NCBI GenBank assembly: GCA_005239945.1
Contig: SBAY01000152.1
Coordinates: 1-10,448 of the forward strand
Source: Nitrospira sp.
GTDB lineage: Bacteria; UBA9089; CG2-30-40-21; SBAY01
Reading direction: 5' to 3'
Length of the DNA: 10,448 nucleotides
Under the pieces are notes generated by a model, which was not told the origin of the DNA, searched no databases, and saw only the letters and a list, made by a program, of their open reading frames with translations. Position 1 is the first letter of the stretch; each line of letters begins with the position of its first letter. The translations under genes and the position numbers were made by a program. Shown piece by piece: positions 7,684-10,448 of this stretch.

Positions 7684-8796
7684 TTATTTGATGTTTAATA
7701 TTTGTAATTTTCTGGGGACAAGATAGAATTTGCTTTCAGCTTTAATCCAGGCTGAGTGTCTGCCAATACGGTTACTGCCATAAGCAAGCCAACCATATCC
7801 ATTTTCTCCCCAGTCTATTCCCCATGAATTCTTGATAAGCCAGGCACCTTTTGTGTCATCCCAGCCAACAAATACCACGGCATGTCCATCACCAGCGCTG
7901 TCAGAAGCAACAGACTCGTTATATACCCCAGAGGTATAAGCAAAGAAATCATCTGAAACGACACGCATTCTGGTGGTTAATGGTCCGTATTTACAAATCG
8001 CCGCTTTAATTTGTTGTGTTGTCGGGTGTTCTACGGTGGCATCTACATATCCCCAGGCAATACCATCCAGTGGTGTAAGAGGACTGGTGCAAGCATTATC
8101 ACTTCCCGTATATGGAACAGTGGTTTCATAAGGCATTCCTTCGCGGACAATGTGTTGAAGTGCCTCAACCGCTAATCCACCATTACAGCTTCCAGCATCA
8201 TCTCCAGCATCTGCTTCTCCACAATCATTGATGTACTGTTCTGATGCATCTACGGTTGTATTGTTTCGAATCAAATAATTTGCTTCATAGGCTCCAAGGG
8301 CGGCGAATGCCCAACAATTTCCACAATCTTGCTCTTTAACCGATGTAACCTTTCCCTTATCACGCCAATTAAAGGCTTTCAGTTTTGCCGTGCATATCTG
8401 TATCGGCTTAAAAATCTCTGGGAATTTTTGTATCATCTCAGGATTTTTTTTAATGTATGCTTCCCGTGCCTCATCATCAGCCCTTAATAACTCATCTGCC
8501 AGTAGATTAGCCTTGACACGCCATTCACGAGTAACCTTTGGGTCATCCATATCACCCAAAAGCATCTTCCTTGGTTTATCCAATGCCTTTGTGTAACCAA
8601 CAGTGTAATTCAATTTTTTCTGTTGTATTCTGGCTCGCATTTGTTCCAGGGATTTTTTGATAGGCTCAGGTGCGGTTAATTCTCGTTGTTGTAATGTTTG
8701 TTTAGTAACCTGTTGAGCACTGCCAGGTAATACAGTAACAAATAATGTAAGAGATATTATCCCTACCGCAATGCTCACTAATCCTTTAATTTTCAT
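7684..8796 (-). CDS. Secreted papain-like cysteine peptidase (family C1A) with propeptide
   Basis: 370 residues. The N-terminal hydrophobic stretch (about 5-23) ending G-S-A-Q-Q is a signal peptide. Residues of about 30-140 form a charged, helical propeptide-like region. The mature domain follows with all catalytic elements: oxyanion Gln156, nucleophile Cys161 in C-G-N-C-W-A-F, His305 in D-G-H-A-V-V-F-V-G-W, and Asn323 in K-N-S-W-G-x-x-W-G-E-N-G-Y. The C-N-G-G motif (204-207) and S-E-Q-Y motif are family hallmarks. Expected activity is hydrolysis of peptide bonds outside the cytoplasm after propeptide removal. Oddity: Gln to Cys is 5 residues instead of the 6 of papain (Q-D-C versus Q-G-S-C). 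A perfect AGGAGG sits 8 bases upstream of the start. The serpin follows downstream and an exported protein of unknown function precedes it. Confidence 0.96.
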   Translation of the reverse strand: MKIKGLVSIAVGIISLTLFVTVLPGSAQQVTKQTLQQRELTAPEPIKKSLEQMRARIQQKKLNYTVGYTKALDKPRKMLLGDMDDPKVTREWRVKANLLADELLRADDEAREAYIKKNPEMIQKFPEIFKPIQICTAKLKAFNWRDKGKVTSVKEQDCGNCWAFAALGAYEANYLIRNNTTVDASEQYINDCGEADAGDDAGSCNGGLAVEALQHIVREGMPYETTVPYTGSDNACTSPLTPLDGIAWGYVDATVEHPTTQQIKAAICKYGPLTTRMRVVSDDFFAYTSGVYNESVASDSAGDGHAVVFVGWDDTKGAWLIKNSWGIDWGENGYGWLAYGSNRIGRHSAWIKAESKFYLVPRKLQILNIK

Positions 8797-8804
8797 CTTT
8801 TTTG

Positions 8805-8810
8805 CCTCCT
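8805..8810 (-). promoter_or_regulatory. Strong Shine-Dalgarno AGGAGG of the peptidase gene
   Basis: AGGAGG on the minus strand lies 8 bases before the ATG at 8794-8796. It fixes the start of the signal peptide and is clearly stronger than the sites before the serpin or the barrel protein, suggesting the peptidase is translated more efficiently. Confidence 0.85.
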
Positions 8811-8814
8811 ATTT

Positions 8815-8843
8815 ATGGTATTTCAATGAAACGGTTCTATTTT
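8815..8843. repeat. Inverted flank of the peptidase gene, upstream copy
   Basis: The minus strand reads AAAATAGAACCGTT, then TCATTGAAATACCAT, matching the copy at 7649-7678 in inverted orientation. A TTTCA-A-TGAAA dyad lies within it. The copy sits between a possible promoter zone and the Shine-Dalgarno of the peptidase gene, so it would be transcribed or could bind a regulator. Confidence 0.5.
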
Positions 8844-8880
8844 AATCAACTATTGTTTCGGCTATACTCAATTGCTGGGT

Positions 8881-8924
8881 AGAGTAGAAATAAAGTTGAG
8901 ATAGGGTTGAGATAAAGTTGAGAT
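8881..8924 (-). promoter_or_regulatory. Four 11-bp direct repeats, possible response-regulator site
   Basis: Read on the minus strand the units are ATCTCAACTTT, ATCTCAACCCT, ATCTCAACTTT and the more degenerate ATTTCTACTCT. The period is exactly 11 bp, about one helical turn. The block ends 84 bases upstream of the peptidase start. Head-to-tail sites with 11-bp spacing are the binding mode of OmpR/PhoB-type regulators, so regulated transcription of the peptidase is plausible; a chance tandem duplication is the alternative. Confidence 0.45.
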
Positions 8925-9000
8925 ATGTTGTTTTCTCCACCAATTCCCACTATATTTCCATCTTTACTTATTAATTTATCAATTGAGTAGCAACAGAGCA

Positions 9001-9588
9001 TTAGTGTGGAATTGGCACAAATATCTTGTCTAGTTCTATGACATAATACTTAGGCTTTACTGATTTTTGCTCGAAGCCGAAGGCAACCCCATATGCGTAT
9101 CCTGGTTTAGTGATGGTTGAGCCTCCTATTTTAATCACACCTGTTCCGGTGTTGATCTCTACCTCAAGATCCTCCGTTTTCTTTGGATCGAATGGATATT
9201 GCTGATTCAAACCTTCACCCCATCTGTCTTTACTCTCATAAAGAGTTACCTTGCCACTAAGATAAGTATATTTAGCCTGGTTGGATGCGGGTGGTTTACC
9301 TATGAGGAGTTCCTTTATATCAAGACTACCCTCAGCATAGCCAGCCTCGCCATTCTTGTCATTGTAAACCAAGGCTATTTTGATGTGGTAGTTCCCTTCT
9401 CCTTTCGGTTTATTTTTGAGCCAATCAACACATGTTTTAAGAAGTGACTCCCAACTTATGATAGGCTGTTGAGTCAACTGAACCTGTTGCTGAGGAGCAT
9501 CTTGCTGAGGAGCAGCCAAAACAGTCCCCCCTGTCAATAGGATACTAAAAACAGTAACGATGGAAATAACTCTTTTCAAATTTGCCAT
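9001..9588 (-). CDS. Exported protein of unknown function
   Basis: 195 residues and no family recognised. A signal peptide is clear: basic M-A-N-L-K-R, a hydrophobic core to about residue 24 and a V-L-A-A-P cleavage region near 25. A Gln/Pro-rich linker (26-42) leads to a globular part from about 44 that opens with a short amphipathic helix (W-E-S-L-L-K-T-C-V-D-W-L) and continues with beta-rich segments such as Y-H-I-K-I-A-L-V-Y, Y-T-Y-L-S-G-K-V-T-L-Y and K-Y-Y-V-I-E-L. One Cys is present in the mature part. It stands 204 bp upstream of the papain-like peptidase on the same strand, so it could be a partner, substrate or inhibitor, but nothing in the sequence decides this. AAAGGA lies about 9 bases upstream of the start. 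A foldable leader precedes it. Confidence 0.85.
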   Translation of the reverse strand: MANLKRVISIVTVFSILLTGGTVLAAPQQDAPQQQVQLTQQPIISWESLLKTCVDWLKNKPKGEGNYHIKIALVYNDKNGEAGYAEGSLDIKELLIGKPPASNQAKYTYLSGKVTLYESKDRWGEGLNQQYPFDPKKTEDLEVEINTGTGVIKIGGSTITKPGYAYGVAFGFEQKSVKPKYYVIELDKIFVPIPH

Positions 9589-9632
9589 AACGGCATTTCC
9601 TTTTAAATTTTTTTAGGCGGTTAAATCAAAAC

Positions 9633-9687
9633 AACCCAATCTCTCCTTCGCCTATAATCGAAGAGAATGAGTTAGGTTAGCATAGGC
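9633..9687 (-). promoter_or_regulatory. Possible pseudoknotted 5' leader of the exported-protein gene
   Basis: In the minus-strand RNA, AACCUAA (9678-9672) pairs with UUGGGUU (9639-9633). Inside it UCUCUUCG (9666-9659) pairs with CGAAGGAGA (9650-9642), with one bulge and an 8-base loop. The loop segment AUAGGC (9655-9650) is complementary to GCCUAU (9687-9682) just 5' of the structure, giving an H-type pseudoknot or a switch between two folds. It lies 45-100 bases before the start codon. It matches no riboswitch I can name. A plain palindromic repeat is the main alternative. Confidence 0.35.
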
Positions 9688-9824
9688 ACCACCCCCTTTT
9701 TTTTGTGTAATGTCTCAGGCTTCTGCAAAATTCATAACCTATTGATATTTCAGTAAATTATGAAATTGTTTTTCTTGACTTTTCCTCCATGCTCTGACCT
9801 TATCTCTTTATACACATTCTTTTA

Positions 9825-9950
9825 GCCACAAAGACACAAAGACACTAAAAGAGCTTTGAGCCTGGAGCAGAGAGCTTGGAGATAAAAGAATTTTCATGCT
9901 CCGTGCTCTTTGCTCAATGTTAATTCTTTGTGCCTTAGTGACTTTGTGGC
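9825..9950. repeat. Intergenic inverted-repeat element with CACAAAGA-octamer arms (copy 2)
   Basis: The left arm (9825-9851) reads GCCACAAAGACACAAAGA and on; the right arm (9926-9950), on the minus strand, reads GCCACAAAGTCACTAAGG and on. These are the same three-octamer arms as at 2577-2690. The centre holds a second inverted pair of GAGC-rich sequence (about 9857-9882 and 9893-9917). Within the 418-bp gap 9589-10006 this element and the foldable leader are the only structures seen; 9688-9824 shows no gene or clear promoter. Confidence 0.75.
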
Positions 9951-10006
9951 ATATCTTTCCTCTTAAATTTAAAGAGTAAGGATATAGAAATCTAATCTGA
10001 ATTATA

Positions 10007-10312
10007 TTACATCCTATTTTTGCCAAGGAATAAGAGCAGGTCATTGCCGTCTGTGAAAAATATTCGTATGGTATCTGAGCCTGTAACCTTTATCTCTTTT
10101 ACATTCTTTTGTTCTTTCAGAAAATCAATCACTGTATCCATAGCCTTTTCCTTGGTTACGCCGTTTTCAATGGCTTCGGCATATTTAGTATTAGCCTCTG
10201 ATGATATTTGTTCAATAGTCATATCGTTTAACCCCATTTCTTTTTCCTGACAACCCAGTGTCCCCAAACATATAATAAGTATCAATATTAGATATCGTTG
10301 TCGAATAGACAT
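10007..10312 (-). CDS. Small lipoprotein of unknown function
   Basis: 101 residues. A hydrophobic N-terminus ends in L-G-T-L-G-C, placing a lipidated Cys at 21; Thr at -3 makes the lipobox slightly atypical. The mature part has a helical segment (about 30-70) containing V-T-K-E-K-A-M-D-T-V-I-D-F-L, then K-E-I-K-V-T-G-S-D-T-I-R-I-F-F-T-D-G (about 74-91) and stops soon afterwards. The pattern of a helix, then a strand ending in an aromatic and T-D-G, recalls short modules placed before larger exported domains, so this could be a free-standing version or a truncated remnant; no downstream continuation is seen. GAGGAG (10322-10327) sits 9 bases before the ATG, which supports the start. Confidence 0.75.
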   Translation of the reverse strand: MSIRQRYLILILIICLGTLGCQEKEMGLNDMTIEQISSEANTKYAEAIENGVTKEKAMDTVIDFLKEQKNVKEIKVTGSDTIRIFFTDGNDLLLFLGKNRM

Positions 10313-10321
10313 TATAACAAT

Positions 10322-10327
10322 CTCCTC
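10322..10327 (-). promoter_or_regulatory. Shine-Dalgarno GAGGAG of the small lipoprotein
   Basis: GAGGAG on the minus strand is 9 bases upstream of ATG 10310-10312. It supports this short frame as a real gene. Confidence 0.75.
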
Positions 10328-10370
10328 GTATAATTAAAAATTAAAAATTATGACTGAACTTTTGCGTTTT

Positions 10371-10448
10371 TTAGAGAGTTGCCAATACAGATTCAATGGT
10401 TTTGCCCATTTTCCCTTGTTGGTGGCTCCAGATTAAAAGCTCTTTGAA
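10371..10448 (-). CDS. Possible C-terminal end of an upstream gene (25 codons, partial)
   Basis: The minus strand is open from the window edge for 25 codons (beginning F-K-E-L-L-I-W and ending V-L-A-T-L) before TAA at 10371-10373. The residues are protein-like and amphipathic, but an open run of this length is common by chance. The F-K-E-L-x-x-W start recalls the beginning of S23-type four-helix-bundle proteins, which would make it a truncated piece. The rest of 10313-10448 is an AT-rich leader containing TTAAAAA repeats. Confidence 0.25.
   Translation of the reverse strand, partial: FKELLIWSHQQGKMGKTIESVLATL

Noticed and set aside
9695..9704. Plus-strand intrinsic terminator ending in the T-run
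   Set aside because: The T-run is separated from the nearest stem by more than ten bases, and there is no plus-strand gene to terminate.
9775..9803. Plus-strand TTGACT with CCTTAT 17 bases on, promoter-like
   Set aside because: No plus-strand gene follows, and the -10 match is poor.
9808..10044. 78-codon minus-strand frame
   Set aside because: It is made of the octamer-armed repeat and overlaps the end of the small lipoprotein in another frame.
7471..10312. Near-identical first 17 bases of the serpin and small lipoprotein genes (ATGTCTATTCRACAACR)
   Set aside because: The match ends after about six codons and the proteins differ; too short to claim shared origin, though a common leader-peptide insertion is conceivable.

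Overview
The window looks like a stretch of an AT-rich genome from an uncultivated Gram-negative bacterium. An outer membrane is implied by a large beta-barrel-type protein ending in Phe and by two Cys-lipidated proteins. The combination of seven-blade Reg_prop/Ig-like lipoproteins, a SprA-like barrel protein, a bacterial serpin and many palindromic intergenic repeats resembles candidate phyla from groundwater and sediment (Omnitrophica or Desantisbacteria type). That placement is an impression from gene style; no marker gene is present.

All recognisable genes lie on the minus strand, so transcription runs from high to low coordinates. In that order they are: a 25-codon open tail at the right edge (10371-10448); a small lipoprotein (10007-10312); an exported protein of unknown function with a possible structured 5' leader (9001-9588); a secreted papain-like cysteine peptidase (7684-8796); an exported serpin (6248-7492); a 1124-residue SprA-like outer-membrane protein (2749-6123); and a very large propeller/Ig-like lipoprotein that fills 1-2514 and leaves the window without a stop.

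All six main products carry an export signal, so the locus is devoted to the cell surface or periplasm. The most suggestive pairing is the papain-like peptidase followed directly by a serpin with an intact inhibitory hinge. This could be a protease with its own suicide inhibitor, or a serpin that guards against other proteases, but the sequence does not prove the pairing.

The intergenic gaps are unusually rich in structure. They hold a four-unit GTAG-type REP array (6144-6245), two elements with arms of repeated CACAAAGA octamers (2577-2690 and 9825-9950), a GGGTAG-type inverted repeat (7517-7628), a pair of inverted 29-30 bp sequences bracketing the peptidase gene, four 11-bp direct repeats upstream of the peptidase, and a potentially pseudoknotted leader (9633-9687). 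No rRNA, tRNA, CRISPR array, transposase gene or origin is seen.
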